From NCBI GenBank assembly GCA_016764955.1, contig JAESQZ010000114.1, forward strand, positions 1-5,630: DNA of 5,630 bases, written 5' to 3'. Shown here one piece after another: positions 1-5,630 of the stretch. Below the pieces are notes generated by a model that saw only the letters and a program-made list of their open reading frames with translations, was not told the origin of the DNA and ran no database searches. A program made the translations under genes and the position numbers. Position 1 is the stretch's first letter, and every line of letters starts with the position of its first letter. Source of the stretch: Deltaproteobacteria bacterium (GTDB lineage: Bacteria > Myxococcota > UBA727 > JABDBI01).

Positions 1-1772
1 GACTCTACTTCAGCGCCAAATAGTTTTGTGCCGTTAAGGATCTTGATATTGAGTTGGCCGGTTAATTCTTGCTGATACCCCTTTTCAATGGGACCCAACA
101 AGGCAATATTTCCTTCTAGCGGGCCTGACCAATCTAAGGTCTTTATTTCAGGAACAATAAAAGTTCTTAGATCTTCTGCCATGCCACTCTTTAGATGAGC
201 ATTGAGACTTATTTCAGTTGGGGTTTGGCCAAGCGTTACCCCTAGGCTTCCTGAGTACAATAAAGAGCGTTGTTTGCCTTCGATATTGCTTACCGTAATT
301 TTATTGTCTGACAGTGAAAATAGGCCTTCAATTGAGCCAAATCTAAACTCATTAAATTGAAAGCTTTTAAGTTTTGTTTTTGCTTGAATGAGCAATTCCT
401 CATAAAGGCCTTCAATAGATAAATCTGCTTTCCCAACACCTTTGTAAACATCGCCTGCAAGTTTTTGATTAATAGATTTGAAATTAATTTTTTCTAAATT
501 AGCTTTTAGTGACATTCCGGGGCGCTTGAAATATAGGTCACAGTCGGCTGTGAAACGGCTTTCGCCGTCCTCAAATTCTGCTTTGCGAAATTGGAAAGCC
601 TTTTTGGTTACGCCTAATTCAGTCTTGAATTTAATTGGGTTTGCTGTCTTTAAGATTAGTTTTTTCTTGTTTTCTTTGAGCACTAAATTATCGGCGACTC
701 CTTTAGCTGATCCATTTAAAGAGAATTCAGGAAAAACCTGACCGCTAACAATTGCGTGAGTGGTTAATTTGAGTTCTACCCAAGAGTCTTTAACATCGAC
801 GTCTGATAATAAATCATAAAGTGATAACTCTTTGCCAGTAACTTCGGCTGTAAATGTAAGATTGTCATTAAAATAAAGTTTTCCACTAACCTGTGGGCGC
901 CCACCTGCAAATTTAGCTTCTAGCCCGCGTAGCTCAAGAAACTTCTTGTTGAGAATAATAGGGCCAGATAATTCATGTATGACAACGTCATCTATCCTAA
1001 TTTTATTGGCTAGTAGTGATGCTTTTATAAGAGGGCCTTGCTTCCTGCTTAAATAGATTAGTTGACCTTGTAATTCTAAATCGCCTTCAAAGGGAATCTC
1101 CAGTTGTCTAATTTCAGGGATGTCTTGCAAGCTTCCTGAAAGCCAGAATCTAAGCTCGCTTCCAAGGCCAGGTTGCTTACGGTTAGCAAGTCCAATCTTG
1201 CCATCAGTGATGAGCTTAAACTCTGGTGTTTCAATTGAAAGTAGATGCAAGTTTACGAGCCGGGGCGTTATGCTTGCTTGGGTCTCTAGTTTCAGGATTT
1301 GAATAACTTTCTTATCCCACTTTAGTTCAGCTCGGCCGTTTGAAATCTTCAGCTCACTCAGTGTCCAGTCAATTTTGAAATTAGGCTTAGAGCCTTTCTC
1401 TGAAGCAGACATAAAAGTTGTTAGGTCTGCTGTGACCTCTGGGCTATCAATTTCTAATCGGCTAACGGGGTTTCCATCTTTTAGATATTGCCAGGGTGAA
1501 AGCTTGGCTCGGATTGCTTGAGCTTGGATTGACAGACCAATATCTTTTTTAGTTAGATAAAGTCCGTCAGCTCTAATGGTCAAAAAGCCTTCAACAGTAA
1601 TCTGTTTTAATTGAAATTCAATTCCATGACGTTGTTTAAGCTCACGAGATACCTGCTTTAAAATGGTTTCAATAACCCTTGGCGTTTGGCCTGCGACATA
1701 GACAACGCCACCTAGTACAAGTGCTAGTCCAACAAGGAGTAAATACCGAGTGGTATGTTTTGCAGGCTTCAT
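1..1772 (-). CDS. AsmA/TamB-like envelope protein, N-terminal part (3' end outside window)
   Basis: The frame is open from an ATG at 1772 to the left edge (590 codons plus two bases) with no stop; the C-terminus lies outside the window. Residues 1-9 are basic and polar, and residues 10-28 form one hydrophobic segment (YLLLVGLALVLGGVVYVAG), so the protein is probably anchored in the inner membrane with the rest in the periplasm. The remainder is almost free of cysteine and built of short alternating beta-strand-like stretches with recurring phrases such as LEIDSPEV, LSIEGLYE and ITVSNIEG. This is the style of AsmA, TamB and YhdP proteins, whose long beta-groove is thought to carry lipids or help outer-membrane assembly. 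The start is chosen because the membrane segment follows at once; a weak AAGAAG lies about 10 bases upstream. The fold class is fairly secure, but which subfamily it belongs to cannot be decided without the C-terminal half. Confidence 0.8.
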   Translation of the reverse strand, partial: MKPAKHTTRYLLLVGLALVLGGVVYVAGQTPRVIETILKQVSRELKQRHGIEFQLKQITVEGFLTIRADGLYLTKKDIGLSIQAQAIRAKLSPWQYLKDGNPVSRLEIDSPEVTADLTTFMSASEKGSKPNFKIDWTLSELKISNGRAELKWDKKVIQILKLETQASITPRLVNLHLLSIETPEFKLITDGKIGLANRKQPGLGSELRFWLSGSLQDIPEIRQLEIPFEGDLELQGQLIYLSRKQGPLIKASLLANKIRIDDVVIHELSGPIILNKKFLELRGLEAKFAGGRPQVSGKLYFNDNLTFTAEVTGKELSLYDLLSDVDVKDSWVELKLTTHAIVSGQVFPEFSLNGSAKGVADNLVLKENKKKLILKTANPIKFKTELGVTKKAFQFRKAEFEDGESRFTADCDLYFKRPGMSLKANLEKINFKSINQKLAGDVYKGVGKADLSIEGLYEELLIQAKTKLKSFQFNEFRFGSIEGLFSLSDNKITVSNIEGKQRSLLYSGSLGVTLGQTPTEISLNAHLKSGMAEDLRTFIVPEIKTLDWSGPLEGNIALLGPIEKGYQQELTGQLNIKILNGTKLFGAEVE

Positions 1773-1914
1773 GGGCGTGTGTCTTCTTAAAATGGCTTCT
1801 TTACTGTGTACAATCTTTGCCACTTATCTGCAATGGATTGGTGCCACAAAGCCCTCGGCTGCTCACGATGCCTGAGAATACACACGAGAACTAGAACAAC
1901 TAACCCACGAGGCA

Positions 1915-1944
1915 GCCGCCCAATAACTGCCGGGCGGCGTTTTT
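1915..1944. terminator. GC-rich hairpin in the spacer, possible terminator
   Basis: GCCGCCC (1915-1921) pairs perfectly with GGGCGGC (1932-1938) around a 10-base loop, and five T residues follow at 1940-1944 on the plus strand. It lies 34 bases past the stop of the minus-strand cysteine-rich gene, where a terminator would be expected. However, the T-run is on the side that serves plus-strand transcription, and the minus-strand exit has no clean T-run. It may end cysteine-rich gene transcription imperfectly, or it may block antisense transcription. A competing 5-bp stem, GGCAG/CTGCC (1911-1915 with 1927-1931), overlaps it. Confidence 0.4.
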
Positions 1945-1971
1945 GATCAGTCACAATCTTTGGTCCGTCTG

Positions 1972-4116
1972 TTAGTTGCTCTGGAAGCAATATAGCCTAA
2001 TAGCGCCATCACAGAAACCGTCAAAGATTTCAATCTTCTCCCATGTACTTGATACTGAGACGTTACTTCCTACCACAGCAGCGTCCGTGGTCACATCCGA
2101 CGTCCAGTCCTCACACCATCCTTGTCCAGTTCCCGCCGGAGATTTAAGCCCCAGGGAAGTCCCAGTCCATGCGAAACTCCTGCGACCTAATTCAAGTGAG
2201 CCGAACTCAGTGCTCATCGTATTGGCAATACTTCCATCTGTCAGGTCTGCTTTGCTGTTCGCGATCAACGCGCCGTCTCCAACACGGAAGTAAGCGACGT
2301 CTGAGATACGATCCTTCGCATCAACCGTTGAGGCAGACAAATAGGCTACGAATGTGCCCGTAAGGCCAGCAGCGCTGGCTCGAGCTTGGCAAATTGCGTC
2401 AGCTCCTGAAAGGCCTCCGAGGTTGCCACGCTGAAGTGTGCTAGTCGTGAAAGCAAGAGACGGCCCTGCAGTTGTGCAAACACCGTCTGTACAAACACCA
2501 CTGGGGCAGACGTTAAAGCAAGTGCCGCAGTTATTTGGGTCGCTGTTCAAGTTAGCACACTGTGTGGCGTCAGCTGAAGTGCACTGAGTTGGTTGCGTTG
2601 GATCGATTGCTGTAAAGGCACACCCTGTTCCTGAGTCACAGGTATCTGCTGTACAGATATTCGAGTCATTGCAGACCACAGCATCAAATTGGCAACCCGT
2701 AGAGGCTACGCAACTGTCGCTGGTGCACGCATCTGAGTCATTGCAATCAATAGCTGCACCAGCCGCGCAAACACCCGTTAAGCAGGTATCTGGTGAGGTG
2801 CAGGCATTGCTGTCGGAGCAAGCCAGACCATCTGTTCCGGTGATGTCATGCTGGCACTCATAGTTGGCACTGCAAGTATCGTTGGTGCAAGGACTGCTGT
2901 CATCGCAACGGATATCTGAAGTATTGGCAATGCACTCGCAAGCGAAGGTATCACGCAAGCAACCCTCTGTGAGACTGCAGGAATCTGCTGTGCAGCTAAT
3001 CTGGTCATCGCAAGCTGCGTCATTGGCGATTGGTTCGCACAGACCCGATGCTAAATTGCAGCTTGTCGTAGAACAGGCAACTGGAGCCACGCAGGAATCT
3101 GCACCGCTGCACTGAGCCAAGGAGTTACATTGGTCACTGCTCGTACAAGAAATTCCGTCATCGCAAGCTGCACCGGCCAAGGAAGCATCGCCTACATTGA
3201 GGCAAAGCCCGCTGATGGTATCGCAGCTGTCTAAAGTACAAGGATCGGTATCCGCGCAATCCAATGCTGTTCCTGTGCAAGAACCGCTGGCTGTACAAAC
3301 ATCACTGCTGGTACACAAGTTGTTATCAGAGCAAGCTTGTCCAACGATTGCTGCAAATGAACATTGGTTAGATGCGCTGCAGGTATCCGCTGTACAGATA
3401 TTGCTGTCATTGCATTCTGAATCGCTTAAGCAGCAATTAGCAATCGTCGTATGTTGAGGACCTAAGATGGAATCGCAGGAATCTATGGTGCAGACATTGT
3501 TGTCTTCGAAGTCAATGGGCACAGTCACGCAAGAACCAGAGCTCAAGTTGCAAGTGCTGGTGTTACAAGCATCAGCTGAGCAGATAACTGGTGCGCCTTG
3601 GCAACTACCAGCCAAACATTGGTCACTGCTGGTGCAAGCTTGGCCATCGTTACAAAGAGTCCCATCAAGAACTAACGTGGCGGTACAACCTGTGGCAGGA
3701 ACGCATGTGTTCGCGGTGCAAGGATTGCTATCATCGCAACTCACTACTGTATTCGTGCAAGTACCGGAAACACAGTTATCAAAAGTACAGGCATTGCTGT
3801 CATCACATTGGCCAGCACTCGTACACCCAGGTGTTGCGCAGGGCCCCAGCGTATCTCCGTGTTTCAAGTGGGCTTTCACAGCAGACTCACTTATTATGAT
3901 GGTGTGAGCGGTACTTGGGTTACTTTTGCTACCTTTGGGGGTATGACAAATGGCCACCTTTGCCCTACCAGGCTTTTCCGGCTTTTCCGGCTTTTCATTA
4001 GTAGCCCCAAATGCAAAAGACCCCAGAGTGAGGCCTTGCGAAGTAGAAAAATTTGCCGTCATGGCGCACAGTGCGATCAAACAACAACCAATTAAAGACT
4101 TGCTACAGTATTTCAT
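1972..4116 (-). CDS. Exported cysteine-rich repeat protein with C-terminal DUF1554-like domain
   Basis: The protein is 714 residues and is probably secreted or surface-exposed. Residues 1-38 form a signal peptide: MKYCSK, then a hydrophobic stretch, with possible cleavage after AFGA. A short EKP repeat (41-49) follows. Residues 53-93 are a module seen in many bacterial exported proteins, with C57, H58, H71, H83, H86 and C93 and the phrase AHLKHGDTLGPC. Residues 104-499 hold about fifteen repeats of the form C-[DNS]-D-x-x-x-C-T-x-x-x-C. Residues 512-547 resemble a Stig1-type knot (DPNNCGTCFNVCPSGVC). Residues 554-714 resemble DUF1554, a C-type-lectin-like domain of bacterial exported proteins (NLGGLSGADAICQARA, then WCEDW, ending RLYCFQ). 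The many paired cysteines suggest disulfides formed outside the cytoplasm. The frame stays open up to an ATG at 4251, but 4116 is preferred because the signal peptide begins there, AGGA sits 8 bases upstream, and a promoter-like pair lies inside the extension. An L-I-G-C at residues 8-11 is too early to be a lipobox. Binding target and function are unknown; adhesion is a guess. Confidence 0.85.
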   Translation of the reverse strand: MKYCSKSLIGCCLIALCAMTANFSTSQGLTLGSFAFGATNEKPEKPEKPGRAKVAICHTPKGSKSNPSTAHTIIISESAVKAHLKHGDTLGPCATPGCTSAGQCDDSNACTFDNCVSGTCTNTVVSCDDSNPCTANTCVPATGCTATLVLDGTLCNDGQACTSSDQCLAGSCQGAPVICSADACNTSTCNLSSGSCVTVPIDFEDNNVCTIDSCDSILGPQHTTIANCCLSDSECNDSNICTADTCSASNQCSFAAIVGQACSDNNLCTSSDVCTASGSCTGTALDCADTDPCTLDSCDTISGLCLNVGDASLAGAACDDGISCTSSDQCNSLAQCSGADSCVAPVACSTTSCNLASGLCEPIANDAACDDQISCTADSCSLTEGCLRDTFACECIANTSDIRCDDSSPCTNDTCSANYECQHDITGTDGLACSDSNACTSPDTCLTGVCAAGAAIDCNDSDACTSDSCVASTGCQFDAVVCNDSNICTADTCDSGTGCAFTAIDPTQPTQCTSADATQCANLNSDPNNCGTCFNVCPSGVCTDGVCTTAGPSLAFTTSTLQRGNLGGLSGADAICQARASAAGLTGTFVAYLSASTVDAKDRISDVAYFRVGDGALIANSKADLTDGSIANTMSTEFGSLELGRRSFAWTGTSLGLKSPAGTGQGWCEDWTSDVTTDAAVVGSNVSVSSTWEKIEIFDGFCDGAIRLYCFQSN
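2692..3165 (-). repeat. Higher-order repeat, copy 2 (units 9-14)
   Basis: Residues 318-475 match copy 1 unit by unit: CTSSDQC, the degenerate CNLASGLC, CSANYEC, CSDSNACT and IDCNDSDACT appear in the same order. The offset grows from 163 residues at the first unit to 171 at the last, so small insertions have accumulated since the duplication. Divergence at both protein and DNA level indicates the event is not recent. Confidence 0.65.
3202..3654 (-). repeat. Higher-order repeat, copy 1 (units 3-8)
   Basis: Residues 155-305 hold six units whose order and individual quirks recur in copy 2 (2692-3165). The CTSSDQC unit, the degenerate unit ending CNLSSGSC, the unit with CSASNQC, the CSDNNLCT unit and the LDCADTDPCT unit each have a partner 160-171 residues later. 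The 15 bases ACATTGGTCACTGCT are identical at 3616-3630 and 3127-3141, exactly 489 bases (163 codons) apart. Confidence 0.65.
3971..3996 (-). repeat. 9-base tandem repeat encoding Glu-Lys-Pro
   Basis: GGCTTTTCC (plus-strand reading) occurs at 3971-3979 and 3980-3988, with a third copy missing its last base at 3989-3996. It encodes the EKPEKPEKP linker between the signal peptide and the first Cys/His module. A perfect short tandem of whole codons can gain or lose units without a frameshift, so linker length may vary between strains. Confidence 0.9.
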
Positions 4117-4124
4117 ACAAGTAT

Positions 4125-4128
4125 TCCT
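4125..4128 (-). promoter_or_regulatory. Ribosome binding site deciding the start at 4116
   Basis: On the minus strand AGGA is followed by 8 bases (ATACTTGT) and then the ATG at 4116. No comparable site was used to justify the longer start at 4251. The spacing is ideal and directly precedes a methionine that begins a signal peptide. Confidence 0.7.
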
Positions 4129-4171
4129 ATCCAAAACACAACGAAGAATTAAATATCCAGTTGCTACTTTG

Positions 4172-4200
4172 TGTATATCGTCCTGGAGAAGGGTTCGCAA
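4172..4200 (-). promoter_or_regulatory. Sigma70-like promoter of the cysteine-rich gene
   Basis: On the minus strand TTGCGA (4200-4195) and TATACA (4177-4172) are separated by exactly 17 bases. This gives a predicted transcription start near 4165 and a leader of about 50 bases before the ATG at 4116. It lies inside the upstream extension of the open frame, which argues that the extension is not translated. Assignment rests on consensus match alone. Confidence 0.5.
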
Positions 4201-4342
4201 AATCAATAGGTGAAATGGGATTAGGCCTGTCTTTGAGAGGGCTGATCGCATCTCAATTGGAAGTCGAAGCCATGTTCAGAGACTCAAACCGGTGAGGAAG
4301 AGACTTAAGTATTCATCTCAAACAACGATTTAAACCCGGACT

Positions 4343-4371
4343 TTGACTTTATCGACTGCCAAGCTTATACA
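4343..4371 (+). promoter_or_regulatory. Sigma70-like promoter of sodB
   Basis: TTGACT (4343-4348) and TATACA (4366-4371) are 17 bases apart, a good match to the housekeeping consensus. Transcription would begin near 4378, giving a leader of only about 20 bases that still contains the GGAG ribosome site at 4385-4388. I see no clear Fur-type or other operator palindrome overlapping it. Confidence 0.65.
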
Positions 4372-4397
4372 GAGCACCTAACTTGGAGATTTGACAC

Positions 4398-4979
4398 ATG
4401 ACTTTTAAATTACCTGACCTGCCCTATTCCAAAGACGCTTTAGCCCCACATATCTCGACCGAGACTCTTGAGTTTCACCACGGCAAGCATCATCAAACTT
4501 ATGTCACCAACTTAAATAAATTCACCGAAGGCTCTGATCTCGCTAACAAGAGTTTGGAAGATTTGATCAAAAGCCAATCAGGTGGTTTATTTAATAATGC
4601 CGCACAAATTTGGAATCACACTTTCTATTGGCACTCCATGGCCCCCAAGGCAGGCGGTGCTCCTAAAGATAAAATCGGCGATGCGATTAATCAAGCCTTT
4701 GGATCTTTTGATGCTTTCAAAGAGCAGTTTAGCAAAGCTGCTTTGGGTCAATTTGGATCTGGCTGGGCTTGGTTGGTACAAGATAATTCCGGCAAGCTTG
4801 CCATCGAGACGACTTCAAATGCCGGCTGCCCACTCACTGACAATAAAAAACCTATCTTGACTTGCGACGTTTGGGAACATGCCTATTATATCGATTATAG
4901 AAACGCTCGCCCAAAATATCTTGAAGCTTGGTGGAACTTGGTCAATTGGGATTTTGCGAATAGCAACCTCGCCTCCTGA
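4398..4979 (+). CDS. sodB: Superoxide dismutase, iron type
   Basis: SodB converts superoxide to hydrogen peroxide and oxygen. There is no signal peptide, so it acts in the cytoplasm. At 193 residues it has the same length as Escherichia coli SodB. The four metal ligands are all present: H27 in FHHGKHHQTYV, H74 in WNHTFYW, and D157 and H161 in DVWEHAYYIDYRNARP. The glutamine at residue 70 (AAQIWNH), near the metal, is the arrangement typical of iron rather than manganese enzymes. The N-terminal helical hairpin domain spans about 1-85 and the alpha/beta C-terminal domain about 90-193. GGAG lies 9 bases before the ATG, and a strong promoter-like pair stands just upstream, so it is probably transcribed alone. 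It is divergent from the cysteine-rich gene and convergent with the toxin gene. C144 and C156 lie in the C-terminal domain, C156 next to a ligand; this is not evidently damaging. Cambialistic or manganese use cannot be excluded from sequence. Confidence 0.97.
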   Translation: MTFKLPDLPYSKDALAPHISTETLEFHHGKHHQTYVTNLNKFTEGSDLANKSLEDLIKSQSGGLFNNAAQIWNHTFYWHSMAPKAGGAPKDKIGDAINQAFGSFDAFKEQFSKAALGQFGSGWAWLVQDNSGKLAIETTSNAGCPLTDNKKPILTCDVWEHAYYIDYRNARPKYLEAWWNLVNWDFANSNLAS

Positions 4980-4985
4980 TTTGTC

Positions 4986-5007
4986 ATCCCGGCCTCCGAG
5001 CCGGGAT
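4986..5007. repeat. REP-like palindrome between convergent genes
   Basis: ATCCCGGC (4986-4993) and GCCGGGAT (5000-5007) form a perfect 8-bp stem with a 6-base loop. The flanks GTC and CCA give the GTCATCCCGG...CCGGGATCCA form familiar from repetitive extragenic palindromes in many proteobacteria. It starts 6 bases after the sodB stop and ends 14 bases before the stop of the PIN gene. No T-run follows on either strand, so it is not a classic intrinsic terminator, though it could stabilise or help end both transcripts. Whether it is repeated elsewhere in the genome cannot be seen here. Confidence 0.6.
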
Positions 5008-5021
5008 CCATTCAAACCTAA

Positions 5022-5429
5022 TTAACGCCCTGGAAGCACATGCGCCCCACTCAAACCTAAGTGGTGATCGGTACTCCAAACAGTTGATATTTTGTGTTCT
5101 GCTAAAAAAGTAAGGCTAGAAGCATCAACGTAAGTTAGTTTGGTTCCTCGAAATTTATCGAGCGTACGCTGCACGGCACGATGATGCTTGGTCGTTGCTT
5201 CGAACAATTCAAGATTTGGCAACTCGCGTAGAAAAGAAGAGAATTTTCTTGCAGGTTCTTCGCCCAACTTATGCAAAAACCAAGAATAACTTTCAGAAAC
5301 CACTAGTAGAGAGGTGCTCCAGTATTTGCTGGGCACCGAAAAAAGCGCTTTGGCCTCTTGGTGCCATCGATCAGAACTTAAAAATAGGGCGATAAAAATT
5401 CCAGAATCCAAAAAAACTTTCTTTTTCAT
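5022..5429 (-). CDS. vapC: PIN-domain toxin, VapC-type ribonuclease
   Basis: This 135-residue protein has the length and layout of a single PIN domain. The family cleaves RNA with metal held by conserved acids, and these are visible: D8 in VFLDSGIFIALF, E46 in VVSESYSW, D102 in TYVDASS and D121 in WSTDHH. VapC toxins block translation, usually by cutting tRNA or rRNA, until bound by their partner antitoxin. The ATG at 5429 begins 2 bases after the stop of the upstream ribbon-helix-helix gene, so the two are almost certainly translated from one message, antitoxin first. A GGAAGAG lies about 12 bases upstream, inside the end of the antitoxin gene. All four acids are intact, so the toxin is probably functional. 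The RNA target cannot be told from sequence. Confidence 0.88.
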   Translation of the reverse strand: MKKKVFLDSGIFIALFLSSDRWHQEAKALFSVPSKYWSTSLLVVSESYSWFLHKLGEEPARKFSSFLRELPNLELFEATTKHHRAVQRTLDKFRGTKLTYVDASSLTFLAEHKISTVWSTDHHLGLSGAHVLPGR

Positions 5430-5431
5430 GG

Positions 5432-5630
5432 CTATGGCTCTTCCCGACCATACACAACATCGTCAACGCTTTCACTGCTAGTAGAGTCATCCAATGAAAA
5501 CATCCCGGCATATTGCATCCAAGGTTGCTCCGTCTTTGGCTCACCCAGCATCCTTAAAATGCCCTGCCGACATAGCTCAGCAAGTGAAATACCACTTTGC
5601 TTTGCCACCTGCTTGGCACGCTTATAAAGA
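5432..5630 (-). CDS. vapB: Ribbon-helix-helix antitoxin, VapB-type, C-terminal part (5' end outside window)
   Basis: The minus-strand frame runs from the right edge to TAG at 5434-5432, giving 65 residues; the start lies beyond the window. The visible N-terminal part, LYKRAKQVAKQSGISLAE and onward to LCRQGILRML, fits two helices joined by a turn, as in Arc/MetJ-type DNA-binding antitoxins; the preceding DNA-contacting strand is off the edge. The acidic tail (WMQYAGMFSLDD and SVDDVVYGREEP) is the kind of flexible segment that wraps its cognate PIN toxin and covers the active site. The stop is 2 bases before the toxin start. Antitoxins of this class normally repress their own operon, but the promoter is outside the window. 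Confidence 0.8.
   Translation of the reverse strand, partial: LYKRAKQVAKQSGISLAELCRQGILRMLGEPKTEQPWMQYAGMFSLDDSTSSESVDDVVYGREEP

Larger units (their letters stand above)
2620..3807 (-). repeat. Array of about fifteen cysteine-rich protein repeats
   Basis: Within the exported protein, first cysteines of recognisable units fall at residues 104, 127, 155, 179, 235, 262, 287, 318, 342 or 348, 369, 404, 433, 458 and 482; one further unit near 204-214 lacks its first cysteine. The core is C-D-D-S-N-x-C-T-x-D-x-C, followed after 4-6 residues by another cysteine. Units near 179-196 and 342-360 are degenerate and share the phrase TSCNLASGLC or a close variant. Acidic residues cluster before the second cysteine, which could bind calcium, but this is inference. 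Similar CDDGNPCT-type repeats occur in large exported proteins of myxobacteria and relatives. Confidence 0.85.

Noticed and set aside
478..741. Plus-strand 87-codon frame opposite the AsmA/TamB-like gene
   Set aside because: The minus strand is continuously open here, with coherent beta-rich protein on either side, so this is a shadow.
1805..1860. Possible promoter for the AsmA/TamB-like gene, TTGCAG followed by TGTACA or TACACA on the minus strand
   Set aside because: The -10 candidates match only three of six consensus bases, and the better-matching TGTACA has only a 15-base spacer, so it is not better than chance.
1787..1990. Minus-strand 67-codon frame filling the spacer between the two large genes, with a short hydrophobic stretch
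   Set aside because: It begins with TTG inside the end of the cysteine-rich gene, has no clear ribosome site, and includes the hairpin; I recognise no family. It cannot be excluded as a small membrane protein, since its stop is 14 bases before the next start.
2620..3807. Evenly spaced repeats that might suggest a CRISPR array
   Set aside because: The repeats are imperfect, keep a protein reading frame with conserved cysteines, and have no constant-length unique spacers.
3467..3907. Plus-strand 146-codon open frame opposite the cysteine-rich repeats
   Set aside because: It is the antisense shadow of a repeat array with strongly biased codons; its composition mirrors the repeats (many VQALLSS-like phrases), and it has no independent signals.
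4986..5007. Rho-independent terminator for sodB
   Set aside because: The stem is strong but no T-run follows on either strand, so it is listed as a REP-like palindrome instead.

Overview
The window looks like chromosomal DNA of a Gram-negative bacterium of moderate GC content. An AsmA/TamB-type envelope protein implies an outer membrane. The cysteine-rich repeat protein resembles secreted proteins of the former Deltaproteobacteria (Myxococcota, Bdellovibrionota and relatives). That placement is an inference from protein style only and should be held loosely.

Layout. Bases 1-1772 (minus strand) are the N-terminal 590 codons of a membrane-anchored AsmA/TamB-like protein whose stop lies beyond the left edge. 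A 199-base spacer with a GC-rich hairpin separates it from a large minus-strand gene, 1972-4116. This encodes a 714-residue exported protein with a signal peptide, a Cys/His-containing module, about fifteen cysteine-rich repeats, a Stig1-like cysteine knot and a C-terminal DUF1554-like (lectin-fold-like) domain. Its long open frame continues upstream to 4251, but the signal peptide, a Shine-Dalgarno sequence and a promoter-like pair all favour the start at 4116. A 281-base divergent intergenic region carries this promoter and a second one serving sodB.

sodB (4398-4979, plus strand) is a complete iron superoxide dismutase with every metal ligand present. Six bases after its stop is a perfect 8-bp palindrome of the REP type, lying between convergent genes. 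It is followed on the minus strand by a VapBC-type toxin-antitoxin pair: a PIN-domain toxin (5022-5429) and the C-terminal part of its ribbon-helix-helix antitoxin (5432 to the right edge).

The genes do not form one pathway. They are an envelope-biogenesis gene, a secreted or surface adhesin-like gene, a housekeeping antioxidant enzyme and a toxin-antitoxin module, with at least two changes of strand. The most unusual element is the cysteine-rich protein. Its repeat array contains a higher-order duplication: a six-unit block is present twice, about 163-171 residues apart. No wholly new system was recognised.
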